A DNA stretch of 64,000 bases, taken from NCBI GenBank assembly GCA_024644235.1, contig JAHELJ010000004.1, positions 62,001 to 126,000 of the forward strand. The letters are read 5' to 3'. Position numbers and translations under genes: made by a program. The stretch is from Lewinellaceae bacterium (GTDB taxonomy: Bacteria; Bacteroidota; Bacteroidia; Chitinophagales; Saprospiraceae). Below, piece by piece: positions 44,131-53,169 of this stretch. Positions within the stretch are counted from its first letter, which is position 1, and each line of letters opens with the position of its first letter. The notes beneath the pieces are model-generated. The model was not told where the DNA came from and made no database searches. It saw nothing but the letters and a program-made list of their open reading frames with translations.

Positions 44131-44928
44131 ATGGACTTGAGTCATTTGAAAGTTTTGGTGACCGGGGGAGCCGGAATTGGAGTGGGTGGTGGTGTTTGTC
44201 AGGCACTGGATGCTGGCGGGGCAACAATTGTGATAAACGATATCGATGGTGAAAAGGCGAAGCAAGCCTGCGGAAAATACAAGAGGGCGATTCCCATAAA
44301 GGGAGATGTGAGCAAGAGCGAAGATATTGAACGTATGTTTGATGAGATCGAAAGACAACTTGGTGCGATAAATGGGCTCGTCAATAATGCTGGAATAGGA
44401 CTTAGCAAGAAATCATATCTGGTAAATGAAGCTGAATTTGATCGTCTTTATGCTGTGGATATGAAGGGAGTCTGGCTGGTAAGCAAGTATTTTGTCAATC
44501 ATCTATTGCAGAAAGAACATACCGGAAGTATTGTCAATATCTCCTCGGTACACGCATTTGCTACCCAGCCCGGATATGCCATCTACGCCAGTGCAAAAGC
44601 GGCCGTTGAGGGGTTTACCCGTGGTCTCGCTTATGAGCTTGGCGCACACAAAATCCGTTGTAATGCTATTGCTCCTGGTATGGTACATGCTGAACAGAAT
44701 TATGATTTGATGAGGACCTGGACTGATGATCCTGAGCAATGGGAACAAGACTTTGTTAATGATCACCAGGTACTTCAGCATTTGATACAGCCGATTGATT
44801 GTGGTCATACTGTTGCTTTTTTACTTTCTGATCTAAGCAGATCCATCACCGGGCAAACCATTTATGTAGATGCTGGTACCACTGTGATGATTGCTGAAAG
44901 AGGATTTGTTGAAAACACTGCGACTTGA
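44131..44928 (+). CDS. Short-chain dehydrogenase/reductase
   Basis: This 265-residue SDR has VTGGAGIGVGGG as cofactor loop (one residue longer than TGxxxGxG), INDIDGE after strand 2 (NAD type), NNAG, NISSVHAF and YASAK. It is complete. It is the second gene of the cluster, and its stop overlaps the TTG start of the enolase-superfamily gene (TTGA), so the two are translationally coupled. It probably oxidises a hydroxyl of the sugar acid handled by the cluster. Confidence 0.92.
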   Translation: MDLSHLKVLVTGGAGIGVGGGVCQALDAGGATIVINDIDGEKAKQACGKYKRAIPIKGDVSKSEDIERMFDEIERQLGAINGLVNNAGIGLSKKSYLVNEAEFDRLYAVDMKGVWLVSKYFVNHLLQKEHTGSIVNISSVHAFATQPGYAIYASAKAAVEGFTRGLAYELGAHKIRCNAIAPGMVHAEQNYDLMRTWTDDPEQWEQDFVNDHQVLQHLIQPIDCGHTVAFLLSDLSRSITGQTIYVDAGTTVMIAERGFVENTAT

Positions 44929-46058
44929 AAATTATCCGGTTCACCTGTTATGAAGTAAAAGTTCCAGCCAGACCTGGAACCGTTGAGAGCTCCGGGATAC
45001 GCAAACCGCTGCACAAGCTGCCCGTGGGAGCTAAATCAGGGTGGTCTGTGCAGTTCGATCAATTACCGAAGCTAATCCTCAAAATGGAACTGTCCAATGG
45101 GATCGTCGGTTGGGGGGAATTATATCGGGATCACAATTGGTCGCTGGTTGAGGACATGATTGCATCACTTCTCGACCGTGATATCCGGGCACTTAGCTTA
45201 CAGAAACTACCTTTTTCATTTTGTCGGGAGTACGATGGCTTTGAGTGTGCTGTTTGGGATGCTTTTGCCAAGGCACACCATCTGAGAGTGGTAGATCTGC
45301 TGGGTGGTGCAGTAAGGAAAAAGGTGAAAGTTGGTGCCTGGTCGAGTCATCGAAAACTGGAAGAGATCGGAGACCTTGTGAAGCATTTTGCCGCACAGGG
45401 TTATGACTGCATCAAGTTCAAGACAGATCTGGAAGATGATGTATTGGGCTGGTGCGAAGTGATTCGGGAAGCAGCTCCCGGAATGGAGGTGATTCTGGAT
45501 CCCAATGAACGCTGGCTATATCCCGGGGAGGTGAGAAAGAGGATAGACCAATTGGCGTCTGTAGGTAATGTATTGTGCCTCGAAGATCCATTACCCAGAT
45601 GGATGTTGCATGAGTATGCCAATTTGAAGCATTACGGTTCTGTGCCGATTGTATTGCATGTTTCATTGCCGTACGTCTTGCATGGACAACGAATTGAGGA
45701 TGCCATCAAGGCGCTTCGGGCAGATGCAGTCGATGGATTCAATTTCAATGGCGGCTTAGCCAATTTTCAGATCCTGGATCACATCGCCACTGCAGCCGGC
45801 CTACCTTGCTGGCACGGCTCCGAAGTGGATTTAGGAATCTTGGAGGCTATGTATCTGCATTCGGCGGCGGCGGCATCTTCCTGCATTTGGCCCAGCGATA
45901 TATTTGGCACGATGATCCGTTCGAACGATCTTCTAAAGGAATCGATTCGCTTTGAGCCGCCTTACGCCATTTTACCAGAAGGCCCAGGCCTTGGTATTGA
46001 ACCTGATGAGCAGTTGATCGAAGAGCACCTGCTTTCCAAACGAGTTTTTAACGTCTAA
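44925..46058 (+). CDS. Enolase-superfamily (mandelate racemase/muconate lactonizing-like) enzyme
   Basis: The 377-residue protein starts at TTG, overlapping the SDR stop. It has the capping domain (to about 115) and the modified barrel: K164-x-K166 (CIKFKTD) on strand 2, metal ligands D192 (VILDPNE) and E220 (CLEDP), then HVSL where most members have a DES-type third ligand, and a possible D270/H297 base pair (AVDGF, PCWHGSE). Relatives are acid-sugar dehydratases. The odd third ligand makes the exact reaction uncertain. Confidence 0.87.
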   Translation: MKIIRFTCYEVKVPARPGTVESSGIRKPLHKLPVGAKSGWSVQFDQLPKLILKMELSNGIVGWGELYRDHNWSLVEDMIASLLDRDIRALSLQKLPFSFCREYDGFECAVWDAFAKAHHLRVVDLLGGAVRKKVKVGAWSSHRKLEEIGDLVKHFAAQGYDCIKFKTDLEDDVLGWCEVIREAAPGMEVILDPNERWLYPGEVRKRIDQLASVGNVLCLEDPLPRWMLHEYANLKHYGSVPIVLHVSLPYVLHGQRIEDAIKALRADAVDGFNFNGGLANFQILDHIATAAGLPCWHGSEVDLGILEAMYLHSAAAASSCIWPSDIFGTMIRSNDLLKESIRFEPPYAILPEGPGLGIEPDEQLIEEHLLSKRVFNV

Positions 46059-46071
46059 GAAAATATCGAAC

Positions 46072-46962
46072 ATGAGCACTGTCATTTATCAGAATCCATT
46101 TGCTTCATCCGACACGGATAGGAAAGAGATCTGGGAGATGCTTGTTGAACGAGATATCATTGCTTTTTGTGCCGCTGACTGGAGCCGGGTTGAGCATGAT
46201 TTTGTGGAAGTGACTTTCATGGGATTGCATGCTCATGGCAAACAAAATCCAGACTCGTGGACAGTAAGCTTTCCGGATTTAGAGTCCTACAAGGAAGAGT
46301 GGATAAAGCAAGCCAAAGATTTCAAGTCGAGAGAATGGCAAGGGAATGTAGAACAGGCTCTTTACGAGGCTACCACACTTCGAGATATCGAGATTTCAGG
46401 ACGGTCGGCATTAGCTCATAAAAAGTTTGATGGTCAAATCAGAACAAAATCCGGTGAAATTGTGACTCTAAATTGGCAAACGCTTTATCAGTGTCAAAAA
46501 GTGGAGGGCAAGTGGAAGATCAGTGGCTTTGTTGGATATCTCCCTCATCCGATGGGGTCTTCTCAGGAATCGCAACCGGCGGGAAAGGCTGTTCCAGCAG
46601 GAGCATCACAACACAAAACGGCTGGACCATATTCGCCCGTACTTACTGTCAGCCCGGGACAATTGGTCGTAATTTCCGGGCAGGCAGCAATTGACAATGA
46701 CGGGAATGTTATTGGCGATACCATCGAAGAGCAGACACGGGTGACATTGGATAATTGCCGCACCCAGCTACAGACTGCTGGTGTCGATTTGAAGGATGTC
46801 TTCAAGGTAAACGTATATCTAACTGATCTGGATAACTGGCCCCGCTTCAATGAAATCTATCAGACCTATTTCCCGAAACCTCTGCCGGTACGTACTGCGG
46901 TTCAAACACCTTTATTAATGACCCTTCTCGTGGAGATCGAGATGTGGGCTGTAAAGAAATAA
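46072..46962 (+). CDS. NTF2-like (SnoaL-type) domain fused to RidA domain
   Basis: Residues 1 to about 155 form a cone-shaped NTF2-like domain (FCAADWSRVEHDF, GEIVTLNWQTLYQ, GKWKISGFVGYLP). After a linker rich in Ser, Gln and Ala, residues about 182-296 are a RidA/YjgF domain (AGPYSPVLTV, VVISGQAAID, TLDNCRTQLQTAGV, VNVYLTDLDNW, PVRTAVQTP). RidA deaminates reactive enamines; the Arg that binds the carboxylate appears in LPVRTAV. The fusion is unusual. In this cluster it may protect against or act on an imine-like intermediate. Confidence 0.87.
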   Translation: MSTVIYQNPFASSDTDRKEIWEMLVERDIIAFCAADWSRVEHDFVEVTFMGLHAHGKQNPDSWTVSFPDLESYKEEWIKQAKDFKSREWQGNVEQALYEATTLRDIEISGRSALAHKKFDGQIRTKSGEIVTLNWQTLYQCQKVEGKWKISGFVGYLPHPMGSSQESQPAGKAVPAGASQHKTAGPYSPVLTVSPGQLVVISGQAAIDNDGNVIGDTIEEQTRVTLDNCRTQLQTAGVDLKDVFKVNVYLTDLDNWPRFNEIYQTYFPKPLPVRTAVQTPLLMTLLVEIEMWAVKK

Positions 46963-46965
46963 GAT

Positions 46966-47721
46966 ATGTATTGGGATCAATTGTCTTCACCCCAGATTGC
47001 ACAATTGGAGAAATCCATCCCCGTGATCTTGCCAGTGTCAGCGACCGAGCAGCACGGTCCTCATTTACCTCTTTCTACCGACCGTTTGATTGGTGAATAC
47101 TTTCTCGATCAGCTAAATCATCAAATGAACGACCTGATTTTGATCTTGCCCTCGATACCGGTAGGCTGCTCAGAACATCACCTGGATTTTCCGGGTTCGA
47201 TGTCGGTCAGGCACAAAACGCTATTGCGAACCTTGATCGATCAGGCAAATTCGGTAGTGCTTCACGGTTTTATAAACCTGGTTTTATTCAATAGTCACGG
47301 AGGTAACCAGGCAGTAGGGCAAACCTTTGTGGAAACCTTTGGTTACCGGAACCCACAATGTAAAGTAGTGATGCTGACCTGGTGGCGGATTGCGAATGAG
47401 GCGCTTCGGAAGATTTCAGATACTGGTCCAGGTGGTACCGGCCACGCCGGGGAATTCGAAACATCCCTCATGATGGTCATAGCCCCTCACCTTGTGAATA
47501 CCGAAGTGATCCCCGCTAAGCAAAACCGTCCCAATCTTCAATGGGCTGACGGAGATCTCCTTAGTGGTCCATCGGCTTCGTTTTATCGCACCATGAAACA
47601 ACTTACTCCTTCTGGAGCTTATGGAGAACCCCGGAAGGCCAGCGCCGAGAAAGGAAAACGGATTTCCGAGGCTGTGCTATCTGCCGTAAAGGAGGTTATT
47701 CTCGACATCAGTCATAGCTAA
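46966..47721 (+). CDS. Creatininase-family amidohydrolase
   Basis: All metal ligands of the family are visible in 251 residues: E28, H30 and D39 in SATEQHGPHLPLSTD, His in FNSHGGNQ and Glu in GHAGEFET. The family includes creatininase, FAPy deformylase and hydrolases of sugar-related lactams. It starts 3 bases after the fusion gene and 10 bases before the symporter. A role in opening a cyclic amide or ester of the imported compound is likely. Confidence 0.9.
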   Translation: MYWDQLSSPQIAQLEKSIPVILPVSATEQHGPHLPLSTDRLIGEYFLDQLNHQMNDLILILPSIPVGCSEHHLDFPGSMSVRHKTLLRTLIDQANSVVLHGFINLVLFNSHGGNQAVGQTFVETFGYRNPQCKVVMLTWWRIANEALRKISDTGPGGTGHAGEFETSLMMVIAPHLVNTEVIPAKQNRPNLQWADGDLLSGPSASFYRTMKQLTPSGAYGEPRKASAEKGKRISEAVLSAVKEVILDISHS

Positions 47722-47731
47722 CCTGGCCGGG

Positions 47732-49198
47732 ATGACTCTATTTAGCTGGTACGTAGACGGAGCCATTATTCTCTTCTATATCATAGGTACTCTCGTTGCA
47801 GGCTTATGGGTACGACGATACGTGACCAAAGTCGATGACTATCTGGTAGCTGGCAGGAAAGTTGACCTCTATCTCGGGATTGCATCCCTGGCAGCTACTG
47901 AATTCGGCATTGTGACCTTCATGGCGAATGCGGAATTGGGTTACAAGTATGGTTTTGCGGGCATCACGCCCGGAATTGCCCTCATGTTTGCTATGTGGCT
48001 CATCGGTCAGACCGGTTTCTGCATCAAGCCATTGAGGGAGGAGCGAGTAATCACTCTTCCCGAATTTTTTGACAAGAAATTTGGCAAGAAAGTTCGATGG
48101 GCATGTGGAGTTGTCATTGTATTGGGTGGACTTCTGAATATGGGTGTTTTCCTCCGAATGGGAGGAGATTTTCTCACGGTAGTCATGGGTATAGATCCCG
48201 GCTATCTCGAGGTAATGATGACCATTTTGCTGTTGATTGTGGTGGCTTACACGATCCTGGGTGGTATGCTGAGTGTGTTGGTCACCGATTATTTGCAATT
48301 CATTGTGATGAGCATCGGACTGATTGCTGTAACCTGTCTCTTTTTGTATAACTATGGTTGGAATGCACTCACTGATAACCTGATGGAGAAGTATGGAGCC
48401 CGTGCCTTTAATCCCTTTATTGGAGGTCAATATGGATGGGACAGAGTTTGTCTTGACATCTTTTTGGCGTTTGCTTCGGTTCTTACCTGGCAAACGATGA
48501 TCACCCGGGTTCTAGCAGCGAGGGATACGAAAACCGGTCAAGGCATTTATCGAGGAACCTCTCCATTCTTTCTAGTACGTTTTGCTATTCCTGCGCTGTT
48601 CGGCATCGTTGCATTTTACTATTTCAGGGGGGGAGGAGCTTTGCCATCGAGTGATATTTTAGCTATGCCGGCAATGATTGCTGCCGTCGTGCCAGTTGGT
48701 CTCCTGGGCATACTGATTGCGGCAATGTTGGCAGCTGATATGTCTACGAATTCCTCCTACCTGCTGGCATGGAGCTCTGTGATCTATAATGATATCCTGG
48801 AACCTTTTCATCGAAACAAGTGGTCGGAAAAAAGAGGCCTCCGGGTAAATCGCATGTTGGTAGGAGCCATTGGTATTTTTCTATTGTTGTACGGACTTTG
48901 GTATCCGTTGAAGGGAGATCTTTGGGTTTACCTACAGATCACCGGCACCATTTACCTTGCCAGCATGTCTGTGATTTTGATAGCCGGATGCTACTGGAGA
49001 AAAGCCAATAACTGGGGTGCTATTGCAGCTATTTTGGCAGGCGCAATTATTCCGATCACATTTCTAATTATGCAGCAGCTCGATGTCAGCCAGGATTTTG
49101 CTGCGATGATTGGTCCTTACAAGGCTGGCATCGCTGCCTATTTGGTTACCGGGGTAGCTATGGTGCTAGGTTCTTATTTAAAGCGTTGGCTTACCTGA
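47732..49198 (+). CDS. Sodium:solute symporter (SSS family)
   Basis: At 488 residues and about 13 membrane helices it has the SSS size and signatures (KVDDYLVAGRKVDLYLGIAS, AATEFGIVTFMANAELGYK, DMSTNSSYLLAWSSVIYND). It would import the compound processed by the cluster with sodium. The second SSS carrier in the window (37022) has a Kelch domain; this one does not. Confidence 0.92.
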   Translation: MTLFSWYVDGAIILFYIIGTLVAGLWVRRYVTKVDDYLVAGRKVDLYLGIASLAATEFGIVTFMANAELGYKYGFAGITPGIALMFAMWLIGQTGFCIKPLREERVITLPEFFDKKFGKKVRWACGVVIVLGGLLNMGVFLRMGGDFLTVVMGIDPGYLEVMMTILLLIVVAYTILGGMLSVLVTDYLQFIVMSIGLIAVTCLFLYNYGWNALTDNLMEKYGARAFNPFIGGQYGWDRVCLDIFLAFASVLTWQTMITRVLAARDTKTGQGIYRGTSPFFLVRFAIPALFGIVAFYYFRGGGALPSSDILAMPAMIAAVVPVGLLGILIAAMLAADMSTNSSYLLAWSSVIYNDILEPFHRNKWSEKRGLRVNRMLVGAIGIFLLLYGLWYPLKGDLWVYLQITGTIYLASMSVILIAGCYWRKANNWGAIAAILAGAIIPITFLIMQQLDVSQDFAAMIGPYKAGIAAYLVTGVAMVLGSYLKRWLT

Positions 49199-49234
49199 TT
49201 CAATTAATTTTCTAAAAATGATTCATCTACAGAT

Positions 49235-49336
49235 ATGTTTTGGTTGATTCTGATTGGATTGACACTGATATGGTATGCTTTAGTGACCACATTGGTAGCA
49301 ATCAGAGGTGGTTCGGATCTTTTACGTATGCTTGAA
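49235..49336 (+). CDS. Small membrane peptide next to symporter, probably frameshifted
   Basis: ATG at 49235 opens a 33-codon frame with one membrane helix (LILIGLTLIWYALVTTLVAI) and RGGSDL, then FTYA and stop. Removing one T from the run of five at 49320-49324 would extend it as LRMLEEYREESSRS to the TAA at 49365-49367, an amphipathic charged tail more like a real small subunit. It lies 36 bases after the symporter stop. It could be a symporter accessory peptide; existence as a gene is plausible but unproven. Confidence 0.4.
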
Positions 49337-49450
49337 GAGTATAGGGAGGAAAGTTCTCGATCGTAAAAATCGAGTGGAAAGAGACGTGGAGATCGCCGAA
49401 TAGTAGTACCGGAAAAAATTCCTACTTTCAAATTTTGGATTAGTTGTTTG

Positions 49451-49876
49451 ATGCTGATACACTTGCAGAGGACCCTTATTTTGGCTGTGATTGTCGTTCT
49501 TCTGATGGCCCTTTCAGCCACCGTGGAGACTGATGCTCAGGAGGGTGAATGGAAAGCTCCGGCCTGGGCCGATGATCTGGTCAATCCCTATGCCAATGAC
49601 GAGTCTGCTCTCAAAAATGGAGCAGAGCAGTTCGAGATCTACTGTTCACCTTGCCATGGACATGAAGGGAAGGGAGATGGCGCAGCAGGAGTTGGATTAC
49701 CAGTAAATCCCAAAAATTTCAGTTCACCTGATGTGATGCAACAGTCTGATGGTGCATTGTTTTGGAAGCTAAATACAGGTCGGGGAAATATGGTTCCGTA
49801 TGTATTACTGCTGCCTGAAGAGATGCGATGGCAACTCATCACTTATGTCCGGTTTCTGGGCGAAAAAACACATTGA
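49451..49876 (+). CDS. Exported monohaem cytochrome c
   Basis: I use ATG 49451 (a TTG lies directly before). A signal peptide (LAVIVVLLMALSATVETDAQ) precedes one haem site, CSPCH, and an axial Met in GNMVPYVL. The domain (about 55-140) has the usual CHGHEGKGDG start. At 141 residues it is a small class I cytochrome. Its place in the cluster suggests it takes electrons from a periplasmic dehydrogenase, perhaps encoded elsewhere. Confidence 0.9.
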   Translation: MLIHLQRTLILAVIVVLLMALSATVETDAQEGEWKAPAWADDLVNPYANDESALKNGAEQFEIYCSPCHGHEGKGDGAAGVGLPVNPKNFSSPDVMQQSDGALFWKLNTGRGNMVPYVLLLPEEMRWQLITYVRFLGEKTH

Positions 49877-49923
49877 TGACCAGGTAATGCAATTGCGTAA
49901 ATAAACTGACAAAAGCTATAATT

Positions 49924-50841
49924 ATGTTACGTCAAATCATGATTTCGATAAGCCTGCTGATTCCTGTATGGGCACAGAGTCAGACTATTGACAAAGAAGA
50001 AATGATTTTTTTGACCTCTTCCTGGGAGGGAGAGCGATTTGATGATGGAAGACCGAAGGTCCCCGATGGAATTTTGGAGCGAATGAAAATGGTCACAATC
50101 GAAGAGGCCTGGGGTGTATTACGTGGAGAAGGTTACCACAATCAGTTCGAGGGAGATTGGCAAATGATACATGAAGATGTTTCTGTGGTAGGTCGTGCAC
50201 TCACGGCTCTGTACCTTCCAAATCGACCGGATGTTTCCGACGCAATCAAGGTAAGAGGTAAGGAAGAAGGTCGCATAGGAAATACAAATTCTTGGCCAAT
50301 CGATATTCTTTCACCGGGCGATGTCTATGTAGCAGATGGCTTTGGTAAGATTATCGACGGAACTTTAATAGGCGACAATCTGGGCAATTCTATTTTTGCT
50401 AAATCGGGCAACGGAGTGGTATTCAATGCATCCAGCCGCGATCTGGAAGGGCTTAGTGAAATTGAAGGTTTCAATGCCTTTGTGAAAGGGTGGCATCCCT
50501 CATTCCTTACCGAGGTGATGCTTGGTGGACTCAATGTTCCCATTCGGATGGGAGCGGCTACTGTATTGCCGGGTGATGTGGTGCTGGCGAAAAGAGAGGG
50601 CGTGATATTTGTTCCCGCTCACCTGGCTGAGAAAGTCGTTGTCACTTCGGAGGTGATTCGATTGAGAGATATGTTTGGCATCTCACGATTAAGAGCAGGC
50701 GTCTACACACCCGGCCAAATTGATAGCAGATGGACTGACGAGATCGAAAAAGACTTTTCGCAATGGCTGCGTGATCATATGGATGAACTTCCTGTACCTA
50801 AGGAACAGATTCAGGAATTACTTGAAAAACGAACGTGGTAA
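49924..50841 (+). CDS. Exported RraA-like protein
   Basis: A signal peptide (LRQIMISISLLIPVWAQSQ) precedes an RraA-like fold. The stretches PIDILSPGDVYVADGFGKI, NASSRDLEGL (with the Arg-Asp pair) and LPGDVVLAKREGVIFVP match the family, with an extra N-terminal helical part and a C-terminal tail (about 240-305). The first RraA of the cluster (43439) is cytosolic, so this is a second, exported version. The reaction is unknown. Confidence 0.8.
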   Translation: MLRQIMISISLLIPVWAQSQTIDKEEMIFLTSSWEGERFDDGRPKVPDGILERMKMVTIEEAWGVLRGEGYHNQFEGDWQMIHEDVSVVGRALTALYLPNRPDVSDAIKVRGKEEGRIGNTNSWPIDILSPGDVYVADGFGKIIDGTLIGDNLGNSIFAKSGNGVVFNASSRDLEGLSEIEGFNAFVKGWHPSFLTEVMLGGLNVPIRMGAATVLPGDVVLAKREGVIFVPAHLAEKVVVTSEVIRLRDMFGISRLRAGVYTPGQIDSRWTDEIEKDFSQWLRDHMDELPVPKEQIQELLEKRTW

Positions 50842-50905
50842 ACATTCACATCGAACAACAATCTCTCGCATAAACTTGTTATCGCTGATGTAGTAAATCC
50901 ATAAT

Positions 50906-51706
50906 ATGAATTTGACTTCCATAAGATCTCTGCTTGGTTTCATAGGATCCCTTGCGATCCTGACATTTTTTGCCTGTCAAGAGGCGTCTGAAGAACCGGA
51001 GCAACTGGAGCAGGCAGATGCTATCATTCAGCAAGCGATTGAAAGCGCAGGCATGGAGTTGCTTGACGCCGCTGAGTCATCCTTTGTTTTTAGAAATCGC
51101 AAGTACACCTATCTCAGGCGAGGAGGTTCCTTCGAGTTCACCAGGACTTTTCGTGATACATTAGATAATGAGATCGTGGACAGGCTGACCAATGAGGGAC
51201 ACATCAGATTTACCAATGGAGAACAAACAGAAGTACCTGAAAAGCGGGCTCAAGCTTTTTCACGATCCGTGAACTCTGTGATTTACTTCGCCTTTCTTCC
51301 TTTTAATCTGAAAGATCCTGCGGTGAATGCGGAGTATGCTGGTAGAGTGAATATTAAGGGGAAGGCCTATGAAAAAATTCGAGTCACCTTCGCTCAGGAA
51401 GCCGGGGGAAAAGATTGGGAAGATGTGTTCTATTACTGGTTTGACCCCGTAAGCTACAAGATGGATTACCTAGCCTATCATTACACAGAAGATGATGGTG
51501 AAGTAGGAATTCGCTTTCGTGAGGCATTTAACGAGAGACGGATCGCTGGTGTGAGGATTCAGGACTATCACAATTTCAAGCCAAAGAAGGGAGAGGATAT
51601 TTCATTTCGTGAAATTGAGCAAGCCTTTGAAGAAGGGAGGCTGGAATTGCTATCGGAGATTGAGCTTACTGATGTCCAAATGAAACCTTTATCCAAAAGC
51701 TCATAA
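50906..51706 (+). CDS. DUF6503-type lipoprotein
   Basis: The 266-residue protein has a lipobox (LTFFAC). The beta-rich body shows SFVFRNRKYTYLRRGG, NVIYFAFLPFNLKDPAV-type and VFYYWFDPVSYKMDYLAYHY strands, as in the DUF6503 family of Bacteroidota envelope proteins resembling LolA/LolB-like curved sheets. The function is unknown. It is 6 bases from the next gene, so it belongs to the same transcript. Confidence 0.75.
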   Translation: MNLTSIRSLLGFIGSLAILTFFACQEASEEPEQLEQADAIIQQAIESAGMELLDAAESSFVFRNRKYTYLRRGGSFEFTRTFRDTLDNEIVDRLTNEGHIRFTNGEQTEVPEKRAQAFSRSVNSVIYFAFLPFNLKDPAVNAEYAGRVNIKGKAYEKIRVTFAQEAGGKDWEDVFYYWFDPVSYKMDYLAYHYTEDDGEVGIRFREAFNERRIAGVRIQDYHNFKPKKGEDISFREIEQAFEEGRLELLSEIELTDVQMKPLSKSS

Positions 51707-51712
51707 TAGCTG

Positions 51713-53167
51713 GTGAACCTGCCACGTCTTAACCGTTCAGAATTGCAAGATATTGCCCGGCTACCTATCAAAGTAGCTTTCTTTGGCGGGGGAAACTTTA
51801 TGCGTGGATTCAGCGGCTGGATGATTGAGCAGATCAATCGGAATGGTGAATTTGGTGGGGGTATTGTACTGATAAAGCCCACCCAAGCAGGATCATACAA
51901 ATCGTTTCATGAGCAGGATGGTTTGTATCACGTGTTGATCCGGGGAAGAAAAGGATCTACCGTGATAGAGAAGCATGATCTGGTGAGCGCCATCCAGGAA
52001 ATTGTAAATCCATATCAGGATAACAATGCATTTCTAAAGATTGCAGAGGTCGAGTCCCTTAGATTTTTGATCTCCAACACCACGGAGGCTGGGCTTTCAA
52101 TTTCTTCCGATGAACAGCTTGATGACGAACCGGCCCTGTCATTTCCCGGAAAGCTGCTTCAACTACTTTGGAAAAGATACCAATGGTGCAGCGGGGACAG
52201 CAAAAAAGGATTGGTAGTTCTGCCATGTGAACTGATTCCAGAAAATGGGCAGCGATTGTATGAACTGCTAAGTGAACTTAGCAATCGTTGGAGCCTACCT
52301 GAATCCTTTCGTGTCTGGCTCAAAGAAGCTAATATATTCTGCAACACACTCGTCGACCGAATCGTGCCGGGCTATCCCGGGGATGACGAAGCGATCTGGG
52401 AGGAGCTTGGATTCCTGGACAAATTGATGGTCCAGGCCGAGCCCTATCATCTGTGGGTGATCGAAGGGCCACCGGACCTGAGCGAGCACCTGCCTTTGCC
52501 AAAGGTGGGTCTCAATGTCATTTTTGCCGAGAGTTTGGAGAGATACAGCAAAATAAAGATCAGGTTACTTAATGGGGCCCACACTGCTATGGTCCCCATC
52601 GGCCTCCTGCAAGGTGAGTCTGCTGTGGATGAGGTCATGGCGAAACGGGATCTTTTTCAATTCATCGACAGTCTCCTTAGGCAGGAAGTCGTGCCGGTGA
52701 TGTCGATGGATGTTGCTCAGTTGAATAAATATATCGAGCAGATTTACGATCGTTTCACCAATCCGTTCTTCAGGCATCGGCTTGCCAGCATTTCACTCAA
52801 TTCGCTTTCCAAGTTCCGCAGCCGGCTTATGCCGACAATGATGGAATATGTGGAATTGCATGAGCGGGTACCAAAGCGAATTGCCCTGGTGCTTGCTGCT
52901 TACCTTTTTCTATACAGCGGTCGACAGGTTATTCCTGAATTTGAACTAAATGATAATCCAGAAACGATCCAATATTTTACTGACCTATGGAAAAAACTTG
53001 ATCGTAATTCGATATCACGTAATCAATTGGTGTCCTTTGCATTGTCGAAGAAAGATTTATTGGGTACCGATTTGACCAGGGTTTCAAAGTTGCCCAATCA
53101 GGTTATCGATTACCTGCGAACGATCGAGGAGGGCAATCTGGAGAAACTAATCTCATCGCTAAGTTGA
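51713..53167 (+). CDS. uxaB: Tagaturonate reductase-like (mannitol dehydrogenase family) enzyme
   Basis: The start is a GTG 6 bases after the lipoprotein stop. The 484-residue protein has the long-chain dehydrogenase cofactor loop FFGGGNFMRGF, the SNTTEAGL motif, CELIPENGQRL and the catalytic KIRLLNGAHTAM. These features are closest to UxaB, which interconverts D-tagaturonate and D-altronate with NAD(H). The other galacturonate genes (uxaA, uxaC) are not in the window, so the substrate here may differ. It closes the cluster and meets the convergent gene after 2 bases. Confidence 0.82.
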   Translation: MNLPRLNRSELQDIARLPIKVAFFGGGNFMRGFSGWMIEQINRNGEFGGGIVLIKPTQAGSYKSFHEQDGLYHVLIRGRKGSTVIEKHDLVSAIQEIVNPYQDNNAFLKIAEVESLRFLISNTTEAGLSISSDEQLDDEPALSFPGKLLQLLWKRYQWCSGDSKKGLVVLPCELIPENGQRLYELLSELSNRWSLPESFRVWLKEANIFCNTLVDRIVPGYPGDDEAIWEELGFLDKLMVQAEPYHLWVIEGPPDLSEHLPLPKVGLNVIFAESLERYSKIKIRLLNGAHTAMVPIGLLQGESAVDEVMAKRDLFQFIDSLLRQEVVPVMSMDVAQLNKYIEQIYDRFTNPFFRHRLASISLNSLSKFRSRLMPTMMEYVELHERVPKRIALVLAAYLFLYSGRQVIPEFELNDNPETIQYFTDLWKKLDRNSISRNQLVSFALSKKDLLGTDLTRVSKLPNQVIDYLRTIEEGNLEKLISSLS

Positions 53168-53169
53168 GA

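Noticed and set aside
47804-48493. 229-codon open frame on the minus strand inside the symporter gene
   Set aside because: The product has low complexity and no domain pattern, and the opposite frame is a clear SSS carrier.
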